From: a virus
Length of the DNA: 36,049 nt
Reading direction: 5' to 3' (one strand)
Virus record (IMG/VR): IMGVR_UViG_3300022752_005685
Coordinates: 1 to 36,049 of that record
The notes beneath the pieces were generated by a model that saw nothing but the letters and a program-made list of their open reading frames with translations, was not told the origin of the DNA and ran no database searches. Shown here piece after piece: positions 14,552-23,355 of the stretch. A program made the position numbers and the translations under genes. The stretch's first letter is position 1, and each line of letters begins with the position of its first letter.

Positions 14552-15049
14552 GTGCAAGAAATAACGATCACAATTCGATTCAATCGTGTGTGCTTGGGCG
14601 CGGCAAAAAAGCGGCGGCACGGACAAGTTCTATTCTGCTTCGAACGTGACCCGTCTGGGCGCGTTATGTTTATGTCGTCGGCGTGGCTGACGTGCATGCG
14701 ATATGCAGCCAAGATTGCCAACAGACATCACTCTAGCGTCAAAAAAATAGATTGGTGCCCGGTCGTTGTTGGCGAGCCGCGTAACGACTGGCGGCGGACC
14801 ATCCTGACGCCGAATCAAAACAACGACGGCATGCGCAGTCATTATGCGTTGCATGAAGCGTTTCGCCCGGGAGATACGGTGGTCATTTCCGCCGTGCTGC
14901 CCGATGAGATACCATTGGCGGACTTCAACCATTTGCTGACGTTGGTCGGCAAATACAGAGGCTTTTCGCCGTTTAACACTACGCAAGAGAAATATGGGAC
15001 ATTTGAAGTCATATCAATCGAACCAGTCGCAGGCCCGGGAAGCGACTAA
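14552..15049 (+). CDS. Conserved phage protein of unknown function (165 aa)
   Basis: A GTG at 14552 directly follows the previous stop, with a weak AAGAAG ribosome site. A longer frame from 14390 would overlap the upstream gene by 161 bases and is less likely. The protein starts with a beta-strand (QEITITIRFNRVCLG), then GRVMFMSSAWLTCMRYAAKI with a His-rich ANRHHSS, and ends in LVGKYRGFSPFNTTQEKYG followed by TFEVISIEP. That ending parallels the 7744 protein. I have the impression of a family seen widely in proteobacterial phages without a known function. A RAMP-like fold is possible. Confidence 0.65.
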   Translation: MQEITITIRFNRVCLGAAKKRRHGQVLFCFERDPSGRVMFMSSAWLTCMRYAAKIANRHHSSVKKIDWCPVVVGEPRNDWRRTILTPNQNNDGMRSHYALHEAFRPGDTVVISAVLPDEIPLADFNHLLTLVGKYRGFSPFNTTQEKYGTFEVISIEPVAGPGSD

Positions 15050-15050
15050 T

Positions 15051-16583
15051 ATGAATTTCGCCGGCTATCAGGTCGTCATAAACAAGATCGGAAACGTACT
15101 CAAAATCACAGGCGCCGGCGGAACCGCTTTAAATCCAGAACTTGCGGACCGGCTAACAAGAGATTTGCGATACGACCACATTGAGCAGTTGCACGGTCAA
15201 TCGCGCAAGAACCCGATCACTGGTCAGCGGATGTTTTTTCAAACCCGCGAATACAAACTGTACCGCATCGAAAACGGACACGTTGTGCTGCTCAGCGGTT
15301 ATTTGGCGCGCATGGTGAGCCGGCTCAAGAAACTGGGTTGCGCGTTCACGATCATAGATTCGACCCCAACGCGCAAGCGCCCGAACTGCTATGTTCCGCA
15401 GTGGGAAAATTTGGCCGGCAAGATTGAGTTTCGTCCGCGGCAGGAAGAATTAATGCGGCTTATTTCTCGCATGCCATGTGGAATTGTTAAAGCAGTGACG
15501 GGTTTCGGCAAAACCACATGTCTTGGCGCCGCGGCTATCTTGTTTCCCGAAGCGCGTATTGACGTAATCACAAAAAGCGTCGACGTTGCGGAGCGCATTG
15601 TGCGCAGCCTAAAACGTTTTGTGCCCAAAGTCGGCATGATCGGCGACGGCTTTAAACATCGCGAGCGCGTGACGGTTATTACAGCCGGCAGCCTTCAGCA
15701 CGCCGACGGCGAAGCAGACTTCATGTTTGCCGACGAGGTTCACCAACTTGCCACGGTTAACTTTTCTACGGCGCTTGCTGCGCGTTACCGCAACAGCCGC
15801 AACTTCGGCATGAGCGCGACGCCATACGCACGCATGGACAACGCGCACGCGATTCTGGAGCCGCTCTTCGGCCCGATGATCTTCGACCTCCCGTACCAGC
15901 AGGCGGTCGAACTGGGCCTCGTTGTGCCGGTGCAGGTGCGCTGGCTTCCAATCCGCTTGACACACAACCCCGCGGAGAGGTACAAGCACCGCGTCGCACG
16001 GAAGCGCTACGGCATCTGGACGAACCACGCCCGCAACAGCATTATCGCCAGTGCCGTGCGCGACTATCCCGAGAATTACCAAATTCTCATTCTGGTCGAG
16101 ACCATCGAGCACGCCGTGCACCTTGGCTCTCTTTTGCCAGAATTCACGCTTATGTATTCGCAGATGGCGCCCTATGACTGCACCGGTTATAAGCGTCTTA
16201 AACTTTTGCCGCAGGATTACAAGCCGCTCACAGACGTGCAGAAACACGACATGCGATCGGCGTTCGAGAGCGGCGAACTGCGAAAAGTAATCGCGACGGA
16301 TGTGTGGGCGACGGGTGTTGACTTTGAGCAATTAAACGTATTGGTGCGCGCCGATGACCGAGACAGTGACATTGTGGACGTACAGGGCCCGGGGCGTGTA
16401 AGCCGGACATATACGTCACCCGAAGGAGTGCGAAAAGAATACGGCGAAGTTATTGATTGCATGGACACATTTGACCCAACTTTTTATCGCAAGAGCACAG
16501 GACGCCGTGACAGTTACAAATTGTTGGGATGGGAGCAGAACTGGAATGAAGCCGCAAGGAGTTGGCGCAAAAAAGAGGAGTGA
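15051..16583 (+). CDS. SF2 DNA helicase (UvsW-like)
   Basis: Superfamily 2 motifs appear in order: motif I VTGFGKTT (149-156), motif II DEVH (228-231), motif III SATPY (from 255), and motif VI QGPGRVSR (445-452), preceded by IATDVWATGVD (motif V). The N-terminal 110 residues form an accessory domain. This arrangement matches the phage UvsW/RadD-like group, which unwinds branched DNA, drives branch migration and dissolves R-loops. ATG 15051 follows the upstream stop by one base with GGGAAG in front; the frame is open back to 14994 but overlaps the previous gene. It fits the T4-like recombination set nearby. Confidence 0.88.
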   Translation: MNFAGYQVVINKIGNVLKITGAGGTALNPELADRLTRDLRYDHIEQLHGQSRKNPITGQRMFFQTREYKLYRIENGHVVLLSGYLARMVSRLKKLGCAFTIIDSTPTRKRPNCYVPQWENLAGKIEFRPRQEELMRLISRMPCGIVKAVTGFGKTTCLGAAAILFPEARIDVITKSVDVAERIVRSLKRFVPKVGMIGDGFKHRERVTVITAGSLQHADGEADFMFADEVHQLATVNFSTALAARYRNSRNFGMSATPYARMDNAHAILEPLFGPMIFDLPYQQAVELGLVVPVQVRWLPIRLTHNPAERYKHRVARKRYGIWTNHARNSIIASAVRDYPENYQILILVETIEHAVHLGSLLPEFTLMYSQMAPYDCTGYKRLKLLPQDYKPLTDVQKHDMRSAFESGELRKVIATDVWATGVDFEQLNVLVRADDRDSDIVDVQGPGRVSRTYTSPEGVRKEYGEVIDCMDTFDPTFYRKSTGRRDSYKLLGWEQNWNEAARSWRKKEE

Positions 16584-17298
16584 TGCCTCTTATTTGGCTC
16601 ACGACTGGTATAAAAGTCTGAGCGACAAACAGTTAGCGGCGTACATTCGCTATCTGTTCATTTATTTCCGCGAAGGCGCCGGCGATTGGGATTCTGAAGC
16701 CCATACAGAACGGCGGCCGCATTGGGATGGCGGAAAAGATAGGTTCGGCACAAACTACAAATCGATCTGGGAAAAAATAGCAAAACTGATTAAAGCCAGT
16801 GACGCTAATCCCGGCCTTTGGGTCGCCGCCCATTTCTCTGATGCGTTTTATTCGGTGCGTCAATCAGAGAGCAAAAGTTTGACGGCAAATCAACCCGCGC
16901 TGTTATGCAGTTCGATGTCGTTGGCTGTGTATAAAGAGTACGAGCGAACTTTTGACGAGCAGACCAACAGGCAATACACTTTGGCTGAGGCGTCGGTGGC
17001 AACGCGCTACACAATCACAGAAGCGTTTAATTTGCCAGAAGACGACCACGTTCTGCTCGTGTTGTGCGATACGTCGCATGTAAATGCCACGCCCTTTTTC
17101 CGGCACGCATTTGCCACGTATTTGGACTGCCCGCGTGCGATCAAAAAATTTCTTTGGCCCGCGGCGGTCGAGTACGAAACGCGGCAAGCGCTTTACGACG
17201 CGTTTATCGAGAAGAACCAGACGCTCGATTGGATTGCGTCGCCAGAACTCAAAAAAGAAATAGTGGAAATTCGAAAGCATTGGAGCAGGTATGCCTAG
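16546..17298 (+). CDS. Hypothetical protein (250 aa)
   Basis: ATG 16546 lies within the last codons of the helicase gene (38-base overlap), with GGGAG about ten bases upstream. A later TTG at 16594 is an alternative. The protein is rich in aromatic residues (WYKSLSDKQLAAYIRYLFIY; HWDGGKDRFGTNYKSIWEKI), predicted largely helical, with a short beta-like LLVLCDTSHVNATPFF. There is no nuclease, ATPase or zinc motif. It sits between two helicases and overlaps both genes, which suggests co-expression. A helicase loader role would fit the place but has no sequence support. Confidence 0.6.
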   Translation: MKPQGVGAKKRSDASYLAHDWYKSLSDKQLAAYIRYLFIYFREGAGDWDSEAHTERRPHWDGGKDRFGTNYKSIWEKIAKLIKASDANPGLWVAAHFSDAFYSVRQSESKSLTANQPALLCSSMSLAVYKEYERTFDEQTNRQYTLAEASVATRYTITEAFNLPEDDHVLLVLCDTSHVNATPFFRHAFATYLDCPRAIKKFLWPAAVEYETRQALYDAFIEKNQTLDWIASPELKKEIVEIRKHWSRYA

Positions 17299-18991
17299 TC
17301 ACGGAAGATTCAGTAATGTGCCCATGGACGACGTGGCACTGACGTTCGCCGAAATGAAGGCGCTTGTCCGCGGCTTGGTACGGTTTCCCACTGTTTTCAA
17401 GTCTGCGTTGCGCGTCAAATTCGCCCCTGAACTGTTCAACGGCGAAAACGAGCAGGGACTTTATTTGTTCCTGATCGTGTACGGCACGTTATACGAACGA
17501 TATACCAACGTCACGAAAGACATGTTTCTTTCGGAGATCGAATCTATGGTGCAGGCGAACACGCTGGCCATGGGACCGGTCGAGGCCGATTTCTTGTTCG
17601 GCGAGTCTGAAAACGCAGATGGCTTCATCGATTTTGCGTTTTCTGCGCCGGCTCGCGAATTGGATGCGCAAGAGCAACGTGCCGAAAAGATGTACGTGGA
17701 AAACATTCTGCGTCGATTTCTCAACGCTCGGTTGCTCAAGCCGCAACTAAAACAACTCGTTAGCCACAGCAACGACAATACGTCGCCGGTTGATTTCCAG
17801 CGGCTGCTCGACCAGTTCAACAAGCAGGCGCAGGATATCAAGTTTGTGGGCAACGAGGCTGTTAACGCCGCTCACATGCCCGACTACGGCGACACAGACA
17901 AGTTGATTTTGCCGCCGCAATTCACGCCGACGACTATCGGCTGGATTGACAATTACATCGGCGGATTTCGCGCCGGTGACATGCTCGGTTTGCTTGGTCC
18001 GTACGCCGGCGGCAAGACAACGATGCTGACGACGATCGCTATCCGGTTGGCGCAGCAATATGCCGCTAATAGTCATCAAAAGTTGGCTGTCTACATCTGT
18101 TACGAGGACGGCGCGCAGAAACTCAACTACACGTTCTATTCTGCGGCAGCCCACATTGAACGCGCAGCGTTTATCAACAAGACGCCCGCAGAAGTGTGGG
18201 CGGGACTTTCAACGCGGGACAACTTGAAACCGTACGAGCGCCGCATTCCAGTCAACGCAAACGCAGAAATCCTTTTGTGCGAACGCGATCGCTGGACGGC
18301 TGTGCAGAGTTGGTACAACACCAATTTCGTGTTCCTCGATTTCTCCGCGAATCCCGATACGGGTGGCCGCGGCAACGGCGGTGTTCACGAAATTGTCGCC
18401 ACGCTTGAAAATCTTATTGCGCAGACAGGAATGGAAATTGGTTTGGTGTGCATTGACTACGCCAGTTTGCTTCTCAATCGCGAAATGGCCAAGAACCCAA
18501 ACACTAAATATCAAGAACAGATTTGGCGGCAGTTGCAACAGTTGCCCGACGAACTGAAAACGCTTGTTGCTATTCCGTTCAAGTGCACAGTTGTGCTGGC
18601 GCATCAGTTGGCTGGCAGTGATATCAAAAACATCCCGGCCTACCGTCACGTTTCGCATTTCGACGCGCAGGGCTCCAAGTCTTTTGCCGAGAATTTGCAT
18701 GCGTGCATGTGTTTGAACAAGCCCGACACCGAATACCACGTTTCGACGATTAACTGGTCGAAGATTCGTTTCGGTCGCCCGGCTACGCCGTACGGTCTGG
18801 TTCAGATAGATGAAGACGTTGTCGACGTCAGACAGGTCGACGGCGAGTACTACGTTAACGATTTGGCAAAACGAATTATGCGCCGTGATGACACAGCACC
18901 CACAGCGCACAACAATGTCGTCGTAGGGCCGAATGAATCGACTCGTCGTCGCGTCATGCCGAACGTAGACACATTTAGCGACATGCTGTAG
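17291..18991 (+). CDS. DnaB-like replicative helicase
   Basis: The C-terminal half is a RecA-fold hexameric helicase domain: GGFRAGDMLGLLGPYAGGKT with Walker A GPYAGGKT (from residue 236), an acidic 'YICYEDG' as in DnaB motif H1a, Walker B LVCIDYASLL (about 386-395), and VVLAHQLAGSD as motif H3. A final 'SKSFAENLHACMCLNK' segment resembles the arginine-finger end. The first 200 residues form a separate helical domain. It should unwind the fork 5' to 3' and act with the primase encoded next. ATG 17291 has GGAG in front and overlaps the upstream stop by 8 bases. Confidence 0.87.
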   Translation: MPSHGRFSNVPMDDVALTFAEMKALVRGLVRFPTVFKSALRVKFAPELFNGENEQGLYLFLIVYGTLYERYTNVTKDMFLSEIESMVQANTLAMGPVEADFLFGESENADGFIDFAFSAPARELDAQEQRAEKMYVENILRRFLNARLLKPQLKQLVSHSNDNTSPVDFQRLLDQFNKQAQDIKFVGNEAVNAAHMPDYGDTDKLILPPQFTPTTIGWIDNYIGGFRAGDMLGLLGPYAGGKTTMLTTIAIRLAQQYAANSHQKLAVYICYEDGAQKLNYTFYSAAAHIERAAFINKTPAEVWAGLSTRDNLKPYERRIPVNANAEILLCERDRWTAVQSWYNTNFVFLDFSANPDTGGRGNGGVHEIVATLENLIAQTGMEIGLVCIDYASLLLNREMAKNPNTKYQEQIWRQLQQLPDELKTLVAIPFKCTVVLAHQLAGSDIKNIPAYRHVSHFDAQGSKSFAENLHACMCLNKPDTEYHVSTINWSKIRFGRPATPYGLVQIDEDVVDVRQVDGEYYVNDLAKRIMRRDDTAPTAHNNVVVGPNESTRRRVMPNVDTFSDML

Positions 18992-18999
18992 GAGTTTTT

Positions 19000-20079
19000 A
19001 TGGCAATGACAAAATCGTCAATGCCGCGGGTAAACCCGTTAAATCCAAACCTGTATGCGCTGCTGGAGCACAAGTTTGGCGAAGTGAAGATTGCAAATGC
19101 CGGGTCTGCCGCAAATGTGCAGCGTTTCGCCGACCCACTCCACCCCGGCAGGATTATTACGCAGGCGCACTGGTGGGGCGAGTATTATTGCGTCTGCTGC
19201 CCCTTCTGTAATGACGTGGGGCACAAACTCTGGATCAATCATCTGTATGGTGCAGACTACAACCCGAAGACCGGCAGACGAACAGACACGTTTCTGGCGC
19301 ACTGCTACAAGAACGGCTGTATCGCACAAGAAGGTCGCGCCGAACAACTGGAAGACATGATCTTTGGCCCCGGCCGCTGGGCTAACAGAAAAATGCCGAT
19401 TCGCACGGGCGACATGTCGCCAGTCGATGAAGACCTAAGCCCGCCCGGCGACATTCTAAAATTGACAGATTTGCCGGCGCATCATCCAGCCGTTGAGTAC
19501 CTCACTGACCGCGGTTTTGATATCAATGAGTTGTCGGAGGTTTTTAACGTCGGGGTATGCGTCGACGCTGTACCGCGTTACAAAATCATGAACGGCCGGA
19601 TATACATTCCGGCGGCGTTCAACGGTAAGTTGGTGGCGTGGCAGGGTCGTTTAACACGCAACCCGGCCAGCAAACAAGAACCCAAGTACTACACGCAAGG
19701 CCGCAAGAGCCGCGCGCTGTACAACTACGACACCGCCCGCGGCGAAAAAGCCGTAGTCTTGGTTGAGGGTGCGCCAAGTGTCTGGCGGCTCGGCCGGGCC
19801 GGCGTGGCGCTTTTCGGCAAAACGCTCTCGTATTGGCAGGAAAATACGATCGCTACGACGTGGGCTGGAAAACCGGTTTTCGTTGTGCTAGATTGCGACG
19901 CCCAAAAGGAGTTGGAGCACGCGGTCATGCAGTTGTGCCAGCATAACCTGCACGTCGTACCGGTTGTCTTACCGGATGCGCGCGACCCAGCCGACTATTC
20001 ACGGTCTGATCTGCGTGACATTCTGTCCGCAGCCGCCAGCGCCGTAAACGTGCAGGCTGATCTTTCATTTTTAGGATAA
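19000..20079 (+). CDS. DNA primase (zinc ribbon plus TOPRIM)
   Basis: The N-terminal zinc-binding region has Cys64, Cys66, Cys67 and Cys70 (CVCCPFC), with Cys102 and Cys107 downstream. It corresponds to the DnaG/T7 gp4-type DNA-recognition domain. The TOPRIM catalytic core is in VVLVEGAPSVWRLGRAGVAL with Glu256, and FVVLDCDAQ with Asp298 and Asp300 as metal ligands. At 359 residues it is a compact phage primase without a fused helicase; the DnaB-like partner is directly upstream. It makes RNA primers for the polymerase at 20083. AGGAG before ATG 19000 is strong. Confidence 0.87.
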   Translation: MAMTKSSMPRVNPLNPNLYALLEHKFGEVKIANAGSAANVQRFADPLHPGRIITQAHWWGEYYCVCCPFCNDVGHKLWINHLYGADYNPKTGRRTDTFLAHCYKNGCIAQEGRAEQLEDMIFGPGRWANRKMPIRTGDMSPVDEDLSPPGDILKLTDLPAHHPAVEYLTDRGFDINELSEVFNVGVCVDAVPRYKIMNGRIYIPAAFNGKLVAWQGRLTRNPASKQEPKYYTQGRKSRALYNYDTARGEKAVVLVEGAPSVWRLGRAGVALFGKTLSYWQENTIATTWAGKPVFVVLDCDAQKELEHAVMQLCQHNLHVVPVVLPDARDPADYSRSDLRDILSAAASAVNVQADLSFLG

Positions 20080-20082
20080 GCA

Positions 20083-23000
20083 ATGGCTTCCGCTGTGTCT
20101 TTGAACCACAGGCATGCCAGCGCACTATACGACAACACAGGAGCGGAACTCACCGCAAACCTGTTTCCGATGGTGCCGCTTGATTCAGCCGGTATGCCTC
20201 CCGCAGGCGCCGACTTTATTGCTCACGCTGTCGCGCTCGGTGACGACCCGACAGTCGTGACTGTGAAGAACAAGAAGAAACTTCCAGTCGGTGAAAAACT
20301 GGAGCATCTGTATCGGGCTGCGCTGTACGACCCGGCGTTTTCAATTCCGATCATGTTGAAAACGGGTTTGGAGGTTGTGCAGTTTCTGCCGGGCCACCTG
20401 ATCAAATACGGCGAAGGTGACGACCCGATCTACGGTCCGAAACCGGCCCGCGTCATGATTGTCAGTAAGATTCCCGGCGCCACAGAACTGCGCGATCGAA
20501 GCGCTGTAACTGGCCCGGTCATGGAACCTTTTTTCAAGGCGCTTCGTCACTGTGGTTTCAACCCCGCCGATTACGCGGAGTGGTACATCACGTATGCGTG
20601 CAAGCACGGTTCGCCGACGCCGGACACGCCGGCTGTGCCCGCTGCGTGGATTAAGAATTGCGCGGTGTTGCTGGCACAAGAAATTCGGCTCGTGCAGCCC
20701 GACTACATTTTGTGTCTGGGTAACGAGGCTACGAAGGCTGTTTTGAACACGACGGCAAGCGTATCTGATCTGGCCGGTCGCGCCACAACGCTCAAGACGT
20801 ATGACGCCGACGGCAATGTACGCGATGTCAAAGTCATGTCGATGATGCACCCGGGTTACGTCGTACGAAAACCCGAAGCCTACGAAGACTTTCGCGGTCA
20901 GTTGGCGCGGTTTAAAGATTTGATCGAAGACAAAGAAACCGTCGCCGAAGAAGTTGATCACGCAGACATCTACACAGAAGACATGTTGCGCGCCACGGTC
21001 GACGCCATGCTGGCTGACCACGATCCAAATGCCAACATCATTGCCGTCGACTGCGAATGGCACGGCGATTATCCGACAGAAGAAGGCGCGTATCTGCGGA
21101 CGATTCAGATATCAAACAAAGACAAGTGGGCACGAACGATCGTGCTTCGACATCAAGGAGGAGCCGATGCGTTCAAACCAAATCTGGAGGCGGCGCGCGA
21201 ACAACTTTTGCGGTTGCTCAAAAGCACCCCTGACAGGCACGTACGTGCGGGCGGTCACTTTTTCCGTGCTGACTTGCCATGGCTTATTAATTTTGGCGTG
21301 GATTTACGTCCGGAGTATGCCCCCGCCGCCGACCCAGATGACCGCACGCACGGCGGCTGGGATACCAGTCTCATGTACCACGCCGTAAACGAGTGCGCTA
21401 AATACGGCCTCGATGTTTGCTCGATGCGGTTTACGAGCGCGCCCACGTATTGGGACGAATTGAACGAGTGGCGTAAACGACACCGCGCCGAAAACAAACT
21501 CAAAGCCGGCGACATGGCCGGATACGGCGACTGCCCGGCGCACGTGTTGCACCCGTACGGCGCGTACGACGCCGACGTCACGCGCCGCATCATGATGCAT
21601 TTCTATGGCACGAACGGCCAAGATGGAGCCATCGCCCGCGACCAGCACGGGCACGATTGCTGGCTGCCTTATTGGACCGCACACAACGCGTCTCTAGCGT
21701 TTCTTGAGATGGAACTCACCGGACTCGTTATAGACCGCAAACGGGCCGACGAGTTGACGACATTGTTCATGAACACGCAAGAACGCTTGTTGGCTGAAAT
21801 TCGGCAGGAACTCAATTGGCCGGACTTTAATCCAAAGAGTCAGCCGCAGTTATCGGTGGCGCTGTTCGGCGAGAAGTTTTCCAATCGGTACACAAATCCG
21901 CCTAACGTCCCGGAGAATGCAAACCTATTGAATTTGCGTCCCGTGAAAACAACCGGCAAGCGTCCGGTGTTGTGGCATGAAATGGGTTGGCGCGGTGTAA
22001 ATCAAGAGACAGCCACACCGAGCACAGACAAGGAAAGTCTGGGCATTCTTGGGCACATCAACGCTACGGCCGCTAAAATCCGCGACTACAAGTTTATCAG
22101 TCAGGTTTTACAGTCGGTGTTGCGGAAGCCCTCCACCACGGATGACGGAGAATACGAAGTCGATGAAAACGGCAATTACGCATATGAAAAAGGTCTTGTC
22201 GGCTGTGTCCACTCCGACGGTAAAGTACGTACTCACTTTTTTCAAACAAAAGAAACTGGCCGCGCATCGTCCTCACGACCTCCTCTGCAAAACCTCTCGT
22301 CCCGGCGAGAGAACGATTACGAGCGCATCCTCCAAGACCAGTACCAGCACCCCGTCCGATCGATCCTTCGCGTCCCGCCCGGGCATGTCGGCATCGAAGC
22401 GGACCTCACTGGTGCGGAACTGGCGGTCCTAGCGTGGCTAGCCCAAGACGAGAATATGATTGATCATATTCGCCGCAATCTTTTGCCAGACACCCACCCC
22501 GATCATTACGACATCCACTCGCGACAGGCGGTGAAAACATTTAATCTCACCGACATCGTGCCGACGTCAAAAGGCATGAAGGCTGCCGGCAAGAAAGGTT
22601 TACGTGTCGCTGCCAAGAACGTGAACTTCGGTATTCCGTACGGTCGCGGCGCAGAAGCCCTTGCTCGTCAATGTAAAGAAGAGGGCGTTGACGTTACGGC
22701 CGATCAGTGCCAAGCGATGATCGAGGCTTATTTCACGTCTTACCCAAAGACGCGCACGTTCTTAGCCGAATGCCGCGCGCGGTCTCAAAACCCCGGTTGG
22801 CTGATGGGGCCATATGGTCGCATTCGGCGTTTCGTTCCGTCAAAAGACAAAGCGATTCGCGGCGAGCAAGAACGACAAGCACAGAACTTCCCAATTCAAG
22901 GTGGAGTCGCTGATGCCGTGTCTATTGCGCTGGCAAATTTCTATCGGTATCGCGAGGAGCACCCCGAGATTGATTACAAGATTGGGTTGCAGATTCACGA

Positions 23001-23241
23001 CGCCATTGTGTTGATTGTTCCGATTGAGCACGCTGAACAAGTGTACAAAGAGGTAATCCCGCAATGCATGATTGAAAATGTGCCGTTCTATCCGCGCAAA
23101 CTTGACGGCTCGCTGATTAAGGCTGGCCCGTATCATTTTGGTTCGTCACGCGAAGTGTTTGTCCACTGGGGCGAAACGTTGAATGACGCCGAAGCAAAAG
23201 CGCTGGGTCTGCATTGGTTGGCCGAGAATTCTGGGGCTTGA
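20083..23241 (+). CDS. UDG-like / 3'-5' exonuclease / family A DNA polymerase fusion
   Basis: Three domains are visible in 1,052 residues. Residues about 120-285 resemble a family 4-type uracil-DNA glycosylase fold (VMIVSKIPGATE; PDYILCLGNEATKAVL; MMHPGYVVRKP), as in the SPO1-type phage polymerases. The exonuclease domain has AVDCEWHG (Asp323, Glu325) and YGAYDAD (Tyr492, Asp496). The polymerase palm has motif A ADLTGAELAVLAW (Asp774), motif B RVAAKNVNFGIPYG (Arg841, Lys845, Phe849, Tyr853) and motif C QIHDAIVL (His972, Asp973, Ala974). The usual Glu after Asp in motif C is Ala. It is the likely replicative polymerase. The glycosylase-like part lacks a canonical GEAPG motif and may only bind DNA. 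Confidence 0.92.
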   Translation: MASAVSLNHRHASALYDNTGAELTANLFPMVPLDSAGMPPAGADFIAHAVALGDDPTVVTVKNKKKLPVGEKLEHLYRAALYDPAFSIPIMLKTGLEVVQFLPGHLIKYGEGDDPIYGPKPARVMIVSKIPGATELRDRSAVTGPVMEPFFKALRHCGFNPADYAEWYITYACKHGSPTPDTPAVPAAWIKNCAVLLAQEIRLVQPDYILCLGNEATKAVLNTTASVSDLAGRATTLKTYDADGNVRDVKVMSMMHPGYVVRKPEAYEDFRGQLARFKDLIEDKETVAEEVDHADIYTEDMLRATVDAMLADHDPNANIIAVDCEWHGDYPTEEGAYLRTIQISNKDKWARTIVLRHQGGADAFKPNLEAAREQLLRLLKSTPDRHVRAGGHFFRADLPWLINFGVDLRPEYAPAADPDDRTHGGWDTSLMYHAVNECAKYGLDVCSMRFTSAPTYWDELNEWRKRHRAENKLKAGDMAGYGDCPAHVLHPYGAYDADVTRRIMMHFYGTNGQDGAIARDQHGHDCWLPYWTAHNASLAFLEMELTGLVIDRKRADELTTLFMNTQERLLAEIRQELNWPDFNPKSQPQLSVALFGEKFSNRYTNPPNVPENANLLNLRPVKTTGKRPVLWHEMGWRGVNQETATPSTDKESLGILGHINATAAKIRDYKFISQVLQSVLRKPSTTDDGEYEVDENGNYAYEKGLVGCVHSDGKVRTHFFQTKETGRASSSRPPLQNLSSRRENDYERILQDQYQHPVRSILRVPPGHVGIEADLTGAELAVLAWLAQDENMIDHIRRNLLPDTHPDHYDIHSRQAVKTFNLTDIVPTSKGMKAAGKKGLRVAAKNVNFGIPYGRGAEALARQCKEEGVDVTADQCQAMIEAYFTSYPKTRTFLAECRARSQNPGWLMGPYGRIRRFVPSKDKAIRGEQERQAQNFPIQGGVADAVSIALANFYRYREEHPEIDYKIGLQIHDAIVLIVPIEHAEQVYKEVIPQCMIENVPFYPRKLDGSLIKAGPYHFGSSREVFVHWGETLNDAEAKALGLHWLAENSGA

Positions 23242-23265
23242 TTCTTTCGCGTCGTGTGCTAGACT
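23238..23265 (+). promoter_or_regulatory. Candidate extended -10 promoter for the 23356 gene
   Basis: TTGATT at 23238-23243 (partly overlapping the polymerase stop), a 16-base spacer, and TAGACT at 23260-23265 with a TGC extended -10 element at 23257-23259. Transcription would start near 23272, leaving an 84-base leader before ATG 23356. The separate promoter fits the distinct, apparently expression-optimised codon use of the genes that follow. Confidence 0.55.
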
Positions 23266-23280
23266 ACGGTCAACGACGCG
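23248..23280 (+). promoter_or_regulatory. Inverted repeat spanning the -10 box (possible operator)
   Basis: CGCGTCGT (23248-23255) and ACGACGCG (23273-23280) form a perfect 8-bp inverted repeat around 17 bases that include the -10 box TAGACT. Half-site centres are 25 bases apart, compatible with a dimeric repressor or activator. In RNA the arms could pair, but no T-tract follows directly, so a terminator for the polymerase gene is less likely. Confidence 0.45.
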
Positions 23281-23355
23281 GGAGCCTCACGAGCATCCCG
23301 TACTTTTTTAACCACGCGGGGTACGATACCTCGCACAACTAGAAAGAGGCTTAAA

